From positions 1 to 60,698 of the forward strand of contig JALONI010000007.1 in NCBI GenBank assembly GCA_025455015.1: a stretch of 60,698 bases of DNA. The letters are read 5' to 3'. The translations under genes were made by a program, and so were the position numbers. Positions 25,956 to 33,461 of the stretch are shown here, in pieces (positions within the stretch are counted from its first letter, which is position 1; each line of letters starts with the position of its first letter). The notes under the pieces were generated by a model. The model did not search any database. It was given only the letters and a program-made list of their open reading frames with translations, and was not told where the DNA came from. This stretch comes from Cyclobacteriaceae bacterium (GTDB lineage: Bacteria > Bacteroidota > Bacteroidia > Cytophagales > Cyclobacteriaceae).

Positions 25956-26135
25956 TGTTGCACAACTAGGATTTTGACATTTTGTTGAAAATTGAACTGC
26001 GAAATTTCAATGAATTTAAGGGTTGTGGGATAAAAAATGTACCGGATTTATAGTTGTGCAACAAGCACAGCATGTTTGCGTTACGGCCGGGCTGACCGGT
26101 TAAATTTTAGTATTTTTATAAGACCAACGTTTGGT
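25956..26135 (+). repeat. Composite island repeat, copy A (MITE-like part plus CAACGTTTGGT part)
   Basis: A 108-base segment bounded by a perfect 13-base inverted repeat, TGTTGCACAACTA (25956-25968) and TAGTTGTGCAACA (26051-26063), closely similar along its length to 33254-33362. It continues with GCACAGCATGTTTGCG and reaches CAACGTTTGGT at 26125, a second module also present in the other copies at the same distance. It has no coding capacity and looks non-autonomous. Confidence 0.82.
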
Positions 26136-26273
26136 TTCGCGGGACAACGCGCGGCTTCGGAAGCCGGCCATCACGACACCAAAGCAAGCAAAAGAGCCAA
26201 AAGCACTCCAACAAGACGCTTGCGCTGGTGTGGCAGAATCTTTATATTCGAATTATCCTTTGAACCTTGCAAT

Positions 26274-27515
26274 ATGAAAAATGTTATTCTTGCAGTTGCT
26301 ATCGTCTATTCGTATCAAGTCAAAGCGCAAACACAGACTCAAGATATAAATATGTCGACTTACCAATTACAGTTTCCTAGTTCGTTCGGTGAATATAATA
26401 GGGCACAAAGCTCAAGAAGCGGAACTTGGTTGTTCAAGTCTCGATTTGATAATATCGTTTTTCAATCAGGTGAAAATGATAGCAATCCGCGCGACATCAT
26501 TTTTGGTATAGGCAATACCGAGAAAGCAAGGCTCAACACCTCCGGGAACTTTGGCATTGGTATACCAACTCCTGACTACAGGCTTGCTGTGAATGGAGGA
26601 ATTAGAGCGTTCATAAGCGACTCCGGGGATGATGTAAACTTGAGAAGTTCAAGAATTCTAACATCGGAAACCCAAGGATTGAGTGTCATCACATCAAGTA
26701 CAACTACTAGTAAGGTTGTTTGGGGGGTAATTGGTCAAGCGACAAGCTCATATAACCTTCCAAACACAGCGACAGCAATTGGAGTTTACGGTGAAGCATC
26801 TTCCCCTTCAGGCAGTTATGCTGGTTGATTCAACGGTAATTTAGCATATTCAGGTAATTTTGGCAAACCTTCTGATCTAAATTTGAAGGAGAATATAAGC
26901 GAACTTCCAAGAGCTATTGACCTATTGATGAAAATTAAGCCAAAGCAATTCTCCTACAAGAAGGTAAAAGGGTTAAATTTTCCTGACGGGACGCAGACAG
27001 GTTTTATAGCGCAAGAAATCAAAGTAATCATTCCTGGAATAGTTAATGAAAATGGACTGCCTTTACCAAACCTGACAAATGCGCCAGATTCAGTAGAGAC
27101 TCAAAACATATTCGAGAAATATCTAACGGTTGACTATACTGCATTAATACCTTATATAGTTAGAGCTATTCAAGATCAACAGGAAATCATTCAGCAACAA
27201 AGCTCATTAATAAAAACTCTAATCGAAAAAGATTCCACAACAACAATTACCAATGCCAGTACTAATGATATTCCACAAATAATAAAGCTCTTTCCAAATC
27301 CTGCTCAAAATCAACTTGACATAGAATGTTTTACAAATGGGCAAATCGGGACCATCAACATGTATAACAAGGACGGTAAAGTTTATAAGAGCTTTACAAT
27401 TGAGAGCAAGTCCTCGACCATTTCTCTTGAGTCATTTGAAAATGGGCTTTACATTGTCACTCTACTTGTTAATGGAACGACATTCGACATCAAGCGATTT
27501 ATAGTATCAAAATAG
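26274..27515 (+). pseudogene. Tail-fibre/S74-type surface protein with T9SS sorting domain, one in-frame TGA
   Basis: One continuous reading frame of 413 codons is broken only by TGA at 26826-26828. The N-terminus has a signal peptide (MKNVILAVAIVYSYQVKAQ); the middle resembles 'tail fiber domain' proteins (FGIGNTEKARLNTSGNFGIG, then TAIGVYGEASSPSGSYAG); after the stop the frame resumes with FNGNLAYSGNFGKPSDLNLKENISEL, the start of an intramolecular-chaperone (S74-like) domain, and ends in a type IX secretion sorting domain (LFPNPAQNQLDIECF). Relatives normally have Tyr or Trp at the TGA position. Either the gene is newly broken or the base is a sequencing error; readthrough is also possible. 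It is A/T-rich like the island. Confidence 0.8.
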
Positions 27516-27521
27516 AATTTT

Positions 27522-27752
27522 ATGAAAACTGTCATTTACGCAATTCTAGTTATTCAATGTCTCTCAATTTCATGCAAAGAGGAAGAAAGAATGGGAGTCT
27601 GTACGGCTTGCTGTGATTCGAACGGGAATAAAATCTGCAAACCGAATTTTTCTAATAAAATGTGCACGGACTACAATAAAAACCGCGTTGATGGTCTTGA
27701 CTGGACTTTTACTGAAACGACACTTGCTTGTCCTCCTCCGAGACCTAATTAA
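27522..27752 (+). CDS. Small Cys-rich lipoprotein-like protein
   Basis: A 76-residue product with a signal sequence ending in a lipobox-like LSISC (Cys18), then seven more Cys, including CTACC and KICKP, which suggests disulfides outside the cytoplasm. I do not recognise the family. It starts six bases after the stop of the S74-type gene and so belongs to its transcript. Confidence 0.6.
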   Translation: MKTVIYAILVIQCLSISCKEEERMGVCTACCDSNGNKICKPNFSNKMCTDYNKNRVDGLDWTFTETTLACPPPRPN

Positions 27753-27826
27753 CATCAGATGTATGGACTGAACATTGAATGAGGCCCATATTGGAATAAA
27801 GATTGGTGCTTCGAACCGCGGCACCA

Positions 27827-27871
27827 ATGCCAAAGCCGCGTAACCTCAACCCGGATCCAAAGCTTTGGCAT
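27827..27871 (+). repeat. Structured island repeat R-A
   Basis: A perfect 10-base stem, ATGCCAAAGC (27827-27836) with GCTTTGGCAT (27862-27871), and a 25-base loop that begins CGCG and ends CCAAA. The same plan, with altered but still paired arms, recurs at 28879-28939 and 33046-33104. A half copy of the TGTTGCACAAC arm follows at 27924-27934. Apart from these repeats I see nothing between 27753 and 28043. Confidence 0.75.
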
Positions 27872-28043
27872 CCGTGCTGCCTAGTAACAGTTGACTGCGG
27901 CACATGTGCATAACACTGGTAGCTGTTGCACAACGTGCTGCGAAGTTGTTGTGGATAGAGGGGGGGAGCGGGATTGATTTTTTAGTTTTCGGGTGTCGGA
28001 TTGTGGATAAGTGTGTTGATAACCTGGCGCGCGGTCTGATTTT

Positions 28044-28256
28044 TCATATTCGCGCCCAGATGGCGGGCGGAAGCCGAAATTCAGGCATAAAAAAAGGGAG
28101 GTGCCACAGTGGCTCCGTTGTGTGGTCGAGAGCCCTGAGTGCTGCGGTGGGCCACTGCCGCATGAACTTCAGCATCTTTTTGACGTTGTAGGCGATGGCC
28201 GGCATGGTCATGCACTTGGCGGCTTGCGACCGCCCCCGGGTGTTGACCCGCTTTGC
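28044..28256 (-). pseudogene. IS1182-family transposase remnant (C-terminal end only)
   Basis: Read on the minus strand the frame gives KRVNTRGRSQAAKCMTMPAI followed by AYNVKKMLKFMRQ, the typical C-terminal end of IS1182-family DDE transposases (RxxTRG...K.M.MAA.AYNLKK.LKF). Upstream of this the match stops at the junction with the IS110 remnant, so at least 80 percent of the gene is missing. It is a dead relic. Confidence 0.75.
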
Positions 28257-28286
28257 CAAGGCAGGTGGCCCGCAACGGGCAGCTTG

Positions 28287-28672
28287 CCGGGCAAAGGCAA
28301 AAAGACGGATGTAAAGGATTGCCAATGGATTCAAAAGCTTCACACCCTTGGTCTTTTAAGTGGATGCTTTCCTCCAGATGAAGCGACTGAGCAACTGCCA
28401 GTGCCGTGGGTAATTTAAAAGACACTGCCCTGTCGAATTTCTTTAAGCGTATTGCCTTTCGAAAAGGCAGAACGTCCGCTATTTCAGCGACCGCCAGAAA
28501 GTTGGCCGTTATCAGCTGGAACATGGTCACCAAGAAGATTCCCTACAAGACAGACTCACAGTACGAGTTTCTGGATCAAAAAAGAAAGAGGAAAGTGATG
28601 GAAATGAAAAAGCATAAATTTGATATCACCCCTGACGACCTCGGATTACAATTGAGTATCAACAACTTGTGA
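28287..28672 (+). pseudogene. IS110-family transposase remnant, internally deleted and frameshifted
   Basis: Two fragments in different frames remain. The first (28287-28405) reads PGKGKKTDVKDCQWIQKLHT and on to LGLLSGCFPP, matching the end of the IS110 DEDD nuclease domain. The second (about 28418-28660) reads ALSNFFKRIAFRKGRTSAIS then ATARKLAVISWNMV, the C-terminal end of transposase_20-type proteins. Roughly 200 residues between them are absent. It abuts the IS1182 relic back to back. Confidence 0.78.
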
Positions 28673-28878
28673 AACGTTAGTCAGAATAGGGCCCGGACAA
28701 ATTTGTGTTTCAAAAAAGACGGACGACAATTTTCTAACAAAGTTTTCCCACATGGACAAGTGAACGGCTTCGCAGACAACTTGGGTTTTAAAAGAATTAA
28801 AACGAGGGACAGACTAAAAATTAATACAGCCGACCCCTCGCATTTTTAAGAAGATTGTGCTTCGACATGCCCCACGCA

Positions 28879-28939
28879 TTTGGCACATGCCATAGCCGCG
28901 CAAACCCACCGCGACACCAAAGCTATGGCAAGAGCCAAA
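28879..28939 (+). repeat. Structured island repeat R-B
   Basis: Arms TTTGGCACATGCCATAGC (28879-28896) and GCTATGGCAAGAGCCAAA (28922-28939) pair at 16 of 18 positions around a 25-base loop, CGCGCAAACCCACC then GCGACACCAAA. The loop has the same length as that of R-A and matches it at 17 of 25 positions. In the 359 bases between the IS110 relic and the methyltransferase I see only this repeat and the promoter at 28959. Confidence 0.78.
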
Positions 28940-28958
28940 TTCTAACGCGCAGGTATTG

Positions 28959-28988
28959 TTGATTTAACGAGATAGGTTTTTATCTTTG
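28959..28988 (+). promoter_or_regulatory. Promoter of the methyltransferase/helicase-nuclease operon
   Basis: TTG at 28959-28961, a 19-base spacer and TATCTTTG at 28981-28988, a complete Bacteroidota-type promoter 43 bases before the ATG at 29032. It shows that this island unit carries its own promoter. Confidence 0.82.
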
Positions 28989-29031
28989 ATAGTTAAAATT
29001 GTCCCACCTAGAGGGATATGTAATTCGATAA

Positions 29032-30057
29032 ATGAAACTGATATCAATAGATTTATTTAGTGGGGTTGGGGGGCTGACGCAAGGACTCCACAAGGCAGGT
29101 TTTCAAACAAAACTTGCATTTGAAATTGATGAGATTGCATCTAAGGCCTACAAGCTAAACCATAAAAAGACAAAGGTTATAACGGACGACATAAGAAACG
29201 TTTCTACAGTCGAAGTAAAAAGTAAACTTGGTAACAAAGCAATTCATCTATTAGCCGGTTGTCCGCCTTGTCAAGGGTTCAGTTCCATAAGAAGATTAAA
29301 TAAAGCAAAACCAGTTAAAGATGAAAGGAATAAACTTATCACAGAGTTTGTGAGGTTTGTGATAGAGCTTAAGCCCTTTACTTTCATGATGGAGAATGTA
29401 CCCGGTTTGGCTCTTGACAAGTCTTTCAAAAAAGCTCTCAAAGAACTTGAAAGCGCTGGATACTATAAACCCGACTGGAAAGTCGTCAACATAAAAGACT
29501 ATGGTGTTCCGCAGAATAGAAAAAGACTGGTTTTAGTTGGCTCAAGGTTAGCTCCTTTGAAAATTGCAGAACCAACCGAAAAAAAAAGAACTGTTAGACA
29601 GGTAATTGGGAAGCTCCCTAATCCTAAGAAATCAAAAGACCTTTTACACAAAATTTTTCCAATTCACACAACTGAGGTACAGAAACGAATTGAATTAACG
29701 CCTAAGAACGGTGGGGGCAGAAAAGATTTGCCAAAAAAATATCTATTGAATTGCCATAAAGATGAGAACATAGGTTTCAACGATGTTTATGGAAGATTAC
29801 GTTGGGACGACTATTCCACCACAATTACTGGTGGTTGCTTGAATCCATCTAAGGGTCGTTTTTTACATCCCGAGCAAAACAGATGTATTTCTGCCAGAGA
29901 GGCTTCGATGCTACAGTCCTTTCCAAAGACATATAAATTTCCAATTGATGCTCCAGTTACGAAAATCGCTTTAATGATTGGCAATGCTTTGCCTCCTGAG
30001 TTTAGTAGGATTCAAGCAGAGAATATAAAGCATCACCTTCAAACCTACCTAAAGTAA
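29032..30057 (+). CDS. C5 (cytosine-5) DNA methyltransferase
   Basis: A 341-residue m5C methyltransferase with the motifs in order: ISIDLFSGVGGLTQGLHKAG (I, SAM), FEIDEIASKAY (II), LLAGCPPCQGFSS (IV, catalytic Cys near residue 80), FMMENVPGL (VI), YGVPQNRKRLVLVG (VIII), and ASMLQSFP/IGNALPPEFS (IX-X). The target-recognition region between about 200 and 270 is short. The product would methylate a specific sequence, but which one cannot be told. Its stop is six bases before the start of the helicase-nuclease gene, so the two form an operon with a shared promoter at 28959. Codon use is A/T-rich, indicating transfer. Confidence 0.95.
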   Translation: MKLISIDLFSGVGGLTQGLHKAGFQTKLAFEIDEIASKAYKLNHKKTKVITDDIRNVSTVEVKSKLGNKAIHLLAGCPPCQGFSSIRRLNKAKPVKDERNKLITEFVRFVIELKPFTFMMENVPGLALDKSFKKALKELESAGYYKPDWKVVNIKDYGVPQNRKRLVLVGSRLAPLKIAEPTEKKRTVRQVIGKLPNPKKSKDLLHKIFPIHTTEVQKRIELTPKNGGGRKDLPKKYLLNCHKDENIGFNDVYGRLRWDDYSTTITGGCLNPSKGRFLHPEQNRCISAREASMLQSFPKTYKFPIDAPVTKIALMIGNALPPEFSRIQAENIKHHLQTYLK

Positions 30058-30063
30058 TTAAGT

Positions 30064-33018
30064 ATGCCTTTATTTCGTGATACTTTTTCTGCTGACGATA
30101 TTTCACTTACGGTAGACCAGTATAACGCAGTAATTGATAATACAAGTGAAATTTTATGTTTGGCTTGTGCGGGTTCCGGCAAGTCAAGGACACTATCATT
30201 TAGAATTGCACGTCTGATTCATGAAGGAGCTAAACCGGAGAGTATAATTGCATTTACTTTTACTGAAAAAGCAGCAGAATCGATAAAAAGGCGCGTTGCA
30301 GATGCCCTTGAAAAAGCTGGTATTCCTGTGGCTTTAGTTGGTGCCATGTATATAGGGACGATACATGCCTTTTGTCAGAACCTTTTAGGCTCGATGAATG
30401 CCAAGTACCGGCAATATGAAGTGCTCGATGAAAATAGGTTAAAGTTGTTTTTACTTTCTAGGTTCTATGAATTAGAACTTAATATTCTCCAAGCAGCGAA
30501 GGGTGCAAGAATGTTTCAAACTATTGCTGAGGTTTCTAATGCTTGGAAAATGGCAAACGATGAAATGTTGTCTCTCGATGACATCGAACGTGACGATGCT
30601 CCTTTGGGTAGATGCCTTAAGAACATTAACACACGTTTAAACTCCGACCAATACATTGACTTTTCATTAATGATTAGGTTAGTTGTTGCTGCACTGGAAA
30701 GTAATAATCCGGAGATGAATGCTGCTCTTGAAGCAGCAAGTCACCTAATGGTAGATGAGTATCAAGATGTAAACATCTGCCAAGAAAGACTGATTAGAGG
30801 TTTGTACAGTCGACTCAATTCACTTTTCGTTGTTGGTGATGACGACCAATCAATTTACGGATGGAGAGGCGCTGATGTAAGGAACATTATTGAGTTTGAC
30901 CAGCGCTATCCAACTTGCTCAACTCATACACTTTCAACTAATTTTAGAAGCACAAATAGTATCGTAACCGCATCGGACAGGTTTATACAACTCGAACTTA
31001 GTACCGCAAGAATTGACAAAACACCTACTTCAAATTCGGATGGAAATATTCAGCACTTCGGGAACTTATGGTTTGACACCAAACAAGACGAGGCCGAATG
31101 GATAGCCAGACGAATAAATGAACTGATTGGAACAAAGTACATTGAAGGAAACGGGACAGAGCGAGGACTAACTAGAGCGGATTTTGCAATTTTGATGAGG
31201 TCGGTTCAAGGTGGTACACGCAACGGGGGTGCTCCGTATCATAGAGACTATACAAATGCTCTAACTGATGCGGACATTGACTATATAATTGAAGCTGAGG
31301 GGTCTATTTTTGAAAGACTTCATGCAAGAGTTTTGAGAGAAGCAATGGGGCTTTTAAGAAGTCCCGGTTATCCCAGAAGGGAAGCAATCAATTTTTTCAA
31401 CTCAAATGTACTCCCTGCTTTTCCAAACGCTGATTTAAATAGATTTTTAGAAATTTTAGCAGACTGGAACAATCAAATTCACAGACCAATTGGTGGTGCT
31501 CGGAGAAAAGTTTACCCACAATTACTCGTTCATGAGTTAATTGAAGCATTTAGAGTATCTACCACACTATTCACGAACCATGAACAAGTAATGCGAGACT
31601 TGGGCGTGTTCAGTGGAATTATTTTAGATGTTGAAAAAGTTTTTGTAAGTATTGACACTGGTCATCGATATCAAAGTGTATTGAATTTTCTAGAAAATGT
31701 TGCTGAATCCGGCTATGATACAACTCAGGTAGAGCTTATGTCAAGACCTGATGCAGTTACAATTTCAACTGTACACAAAACGAAAGGTCTTGAATTTCCA
31801 GTAGTTTTCATTGTTGATGTTGTACAGCAGAGATTTCCGGGAAGAAGGAGTAACTATAGTGGATGGTTGCCATTAAACTTAATTCAAAACCCATTATCAA
31901 GAGGACTTTACCAATCCAACAATGCGGGAGAGGCCAGATTGTTCTATACTGCACTGACAAGAGCCGAAAGGTTTTTATACGTTACTGGGAGCAGCAATCA
32001 ACCTGGATTACAAAGACCTAAAAATCCAAGTCCTTTCAAACTTAGAATTCAAGGCTTGAATCTGCCCGAAATTGTCACTGATGAAACACATTTGCCGGAC
32101 AATATTGAGAGAGCTGAACCACGAATGCGGATAGATGAAGAGTCTATGCCAACGAGTTTTACAGAAATTAAGGACTATTTAGAATGTCCCATGAAATACA
32201 AGTTCCGGAAAATATATGGTTATAGTCCGGCTGTTCCTGAACTTTTTGGTTATGGTTTGACAACACATACAGCCATAAATAGAATTCATCAACTATTCAA
32301 TAATACTGCTCCATCGAGAGAACAAGCAGAACAAATAGCGGAAGATGTTTTCCATTTGAAGCATGTATTTCCATCAAGAGACCCAGCAAGAGAGGGGCCT
32401 TATGAGAGGGCAAAAAATGCTTCAAAAAATCTTGTCGGAAATTATACACAGGATTACCCTGATGACTTTATTCAAAGCCGGTCTTTAGAGCAACGCTTTG
32501 AAATAAAAGCTGATAAGGCATTAATTACTGGCTCTATCGATTTACTACTAAGAGAGGATAACGATGGTAATATCCTAGAAGCAAGAGTGATTGATTTTAA
32601 ATCAATGGACTTTCCAGAAGGTGAAGTAAATCCGTTCTTCTGGATAAACCTTGCTCTGCAAGTTCAACTTTACGCTCATGCCGCAGATATTGTTCTAGGT
32701 GAAAACGCAAGAACAGGTTCTGTCCATCTTTTAAAAGCCACAAATTCAGAAGACAATTCGAACAGAGTCGATGTTCCAATTGCAGAGGAGGCCATACAAT
32801 CCGCAATTGAAAATATAGAATGGGCAGTAAACAGAATTCTCGAAGGTGAGTTTCCAATGAGACCTAGCAATTCTAAATGTGAAGAGTGTGACTTTAGAAA
32901 AATATGTTCCAAACAAAGACAAGAGTTTATCTCAACAGAAATTCCAAGTCCAATTCATATTCCTGAAACGAGTGGAGTTACAGAGATATGCGTAAGAAGC
33001 TTTAGTGACGTAGAATAG
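30064..33018 (+). CDS. UvrD/Rep-type helicase fused to RecB-like nuclease with probable Fe-S cluster
   Basis: A 984-residue SF1A helicase-nuclease. Helicase motifs: Q-motif LTVDQYNAV, Walker A ACAGSGKSRT (Lys40), AFTFTEKAAESIKRR (Ia), MVDEYQDVN (II, about 231), GDDDQSIYGWRGAD (III), TISTVHKTKGLEF (V) and YTALTRAERFLYV (VI). The C-terminal PD-(D/E)XK domain shows GSIDLLL, VIDFKSM (about 842) and the QxxxY box QVQLYAH. One Cys at about 707 (LECPMKYKF) plus CEECDFRKIC at about 939-948 are placed like the four Fe-S ligands of AddB and Cas4-type nucleases. This is the architecture of DNA end-processing motors such as AddA. Lying in an operon with a C5 methyltransferase inside an island, it may act as the restriction or degradation arm of a defence system; that is inference. 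Confidence 0.93.
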   Translation: MPLFRDTFSADDISLTVDQYNAVIDNTSEILCLACAGSGKSRTLSFRIARLIHEGAKPESIIAFTFTEKAAESIKRRVADALEKAGIPVALVGAMYIGTIHAFCQNLLGSMNAKYRQYEVLDENRLKLFLLSRFYELELNILQAAKGARMFQTIAEVSNAWKMANDEMLSLDDIERDDAPLGRCLKNINTRLNSDQYIDFSLMIRLVVAALESNNPEMNAALEAASHLMVDEYQDVNICQERLIRGLYSRLNSLFVVGDDDQSIYGWRGADVRNIIEFDQRYPTCSTHTLSTNFRSTNSIVTASDRFIQLELSTARIDKTPTSNSDGNIQHFGNLWFDTKQDEAEWIARRINELIGTKYIEGNGTERGLTRADFAILMRSVQGGTRNGGAPYHRDYTNALTDADIDYIIEAEGSIFERLHARVLREAMGLLRSPGYPRREAINFFNSNVLPAFPNADLNRFLEILADWNNQIHRPIGGARRKVYPQLLVHELIEAFRVSTTLFTNHEQVMRDLGVFSGIILDVEKVFVSIDTGHRYQSVLNFLENVAESGYDTTQVELMSRPDAVTISTVHKTKGLEFPVVFIVDVVQQRFPGRRSNYSGWLPLNLIQNPLSRGLYQSNNAGEARLFYTALTRAERFLYVTGSSNQPGLQRPKNPSPFKLRIQGLNLPEIVTDETHLPDNIERAEPRMRIDEESMPTSFTEIKDYLECPMKYKFRKIYGYSPAVPELFGYGLTTHTAINRIHQLFNNTAPSREQAEQIAEDVFHLKHVFPSRDPAREGPYERAKNASKNLVGNYTQDYPDDFIQSRSLEQRFEIKADKALITGSIDLLLREDNDGNILEARVIDFKSMDFPEGEVNPFFWINLALQVQLYAHAADIVLGENARTGSVHLLKATNSEDNSNRVDVPIAEEAIQSAIENIEWAVNRILEGEFPMRPSNSKCEECDFRKICSKQRQEFISTEIPSPIHIPETSGVTEICVRSFSDVE

Positions 33019-33045
33019 GAAAATATAGCGAAGGGTTTCAAAACC

Positions 33046-33104
33046 GCACACACATTGTCTGGCCACACATTCAACCCACAACCAAAGCCAGTCAATAAGT
33101 GTGC
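33046..33104 (+). repeat. Structured island repeat R-C
   Basis: Arms GCACACACATTGTCTGGC (33046-33063) and GCCAGTCAATAAGTGTGC (33087-33104) pair at 15 of 18 positions around a 23-base loop that contains CAACCCACAACCAAA. The loop shares ACCCAC and ACCAAA with R-B while the arms are unrelated in sequence: structure is kept, sequence is not. It lies just behind the helicase-nuclease gene. The region 33019-33461 otherwise holds only the repeat at 33254. Confidence 0.75.
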
Positions 33105-33253
33105 TCAATTCAGTGTAACTGGACAATGATGTCAATGAAAAATGCCCCACCGCACGACTGACTAAAAAAGATTGATGTTAATTAACGGGTGACGAAAGAC
33201 ATGGCTACGAATGAAGTGTGGAGAAGGGCCCTACAGCTACCAACAACGGTGGC

Positions 33254-33431
33254 TGTTGCACAACTAGGATTTTGGCCTTAAGCTGAAAAATAAGCTGTGA
33301 AATTCAAATGAGTTTAAGGATGGTGGGATGAAAAGTTGTTCCGGGCTTATAGTTGTGCAACAAGCACATAATGTTTCTGCACTGGTGCCGTGACGAGTTG
33401 GTTTTAAGTCTATCCTCGTTCAACGTTTGGT
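33254..33431 (+). repeat. Composite island repeat, copy B
   Basis: A 109-base segment bounded by the same perfect 13-base inverted repeat as copy A (TGTTGCACAACTA 33254-33266, TAGTTGTGCAACA 33350-33362), then GCACATAATGTTTCTGC and CAACGTTTGGT at 33421-33431. By eye roughly three quarters of the internal bases agree with copy A. It marks the right end of the A/T-rich island; the FtsX-type permease gene follows. Confidence 0.83.
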
Positions 33432-33461
33432 TTCAGACTAACCAAACAGCTTCCTCCCCGC

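Noticed and set aside
26826-26828. TGA read as selenocysteine
   Set aside because: The site is in a surface-fibre domain with no redox context, and no obvious SECIS-like hairpin follows; relatives have an aromatic residue there.
24065-33018. Prophage
   Set aside because: Apart from a fibre-like gene there are no capsid, terminase, portal or lysis genes; that gene has a T9SS secretion signal, which points to a cell-surface protein.
25053-33104. Canonical integron with attC sites and integrase
   Set aside because: The GTTRRRY/RYYYAAC core is not matched and no tyrosine recombinase gene is in the window; kept only as an attC-like hypothesis.
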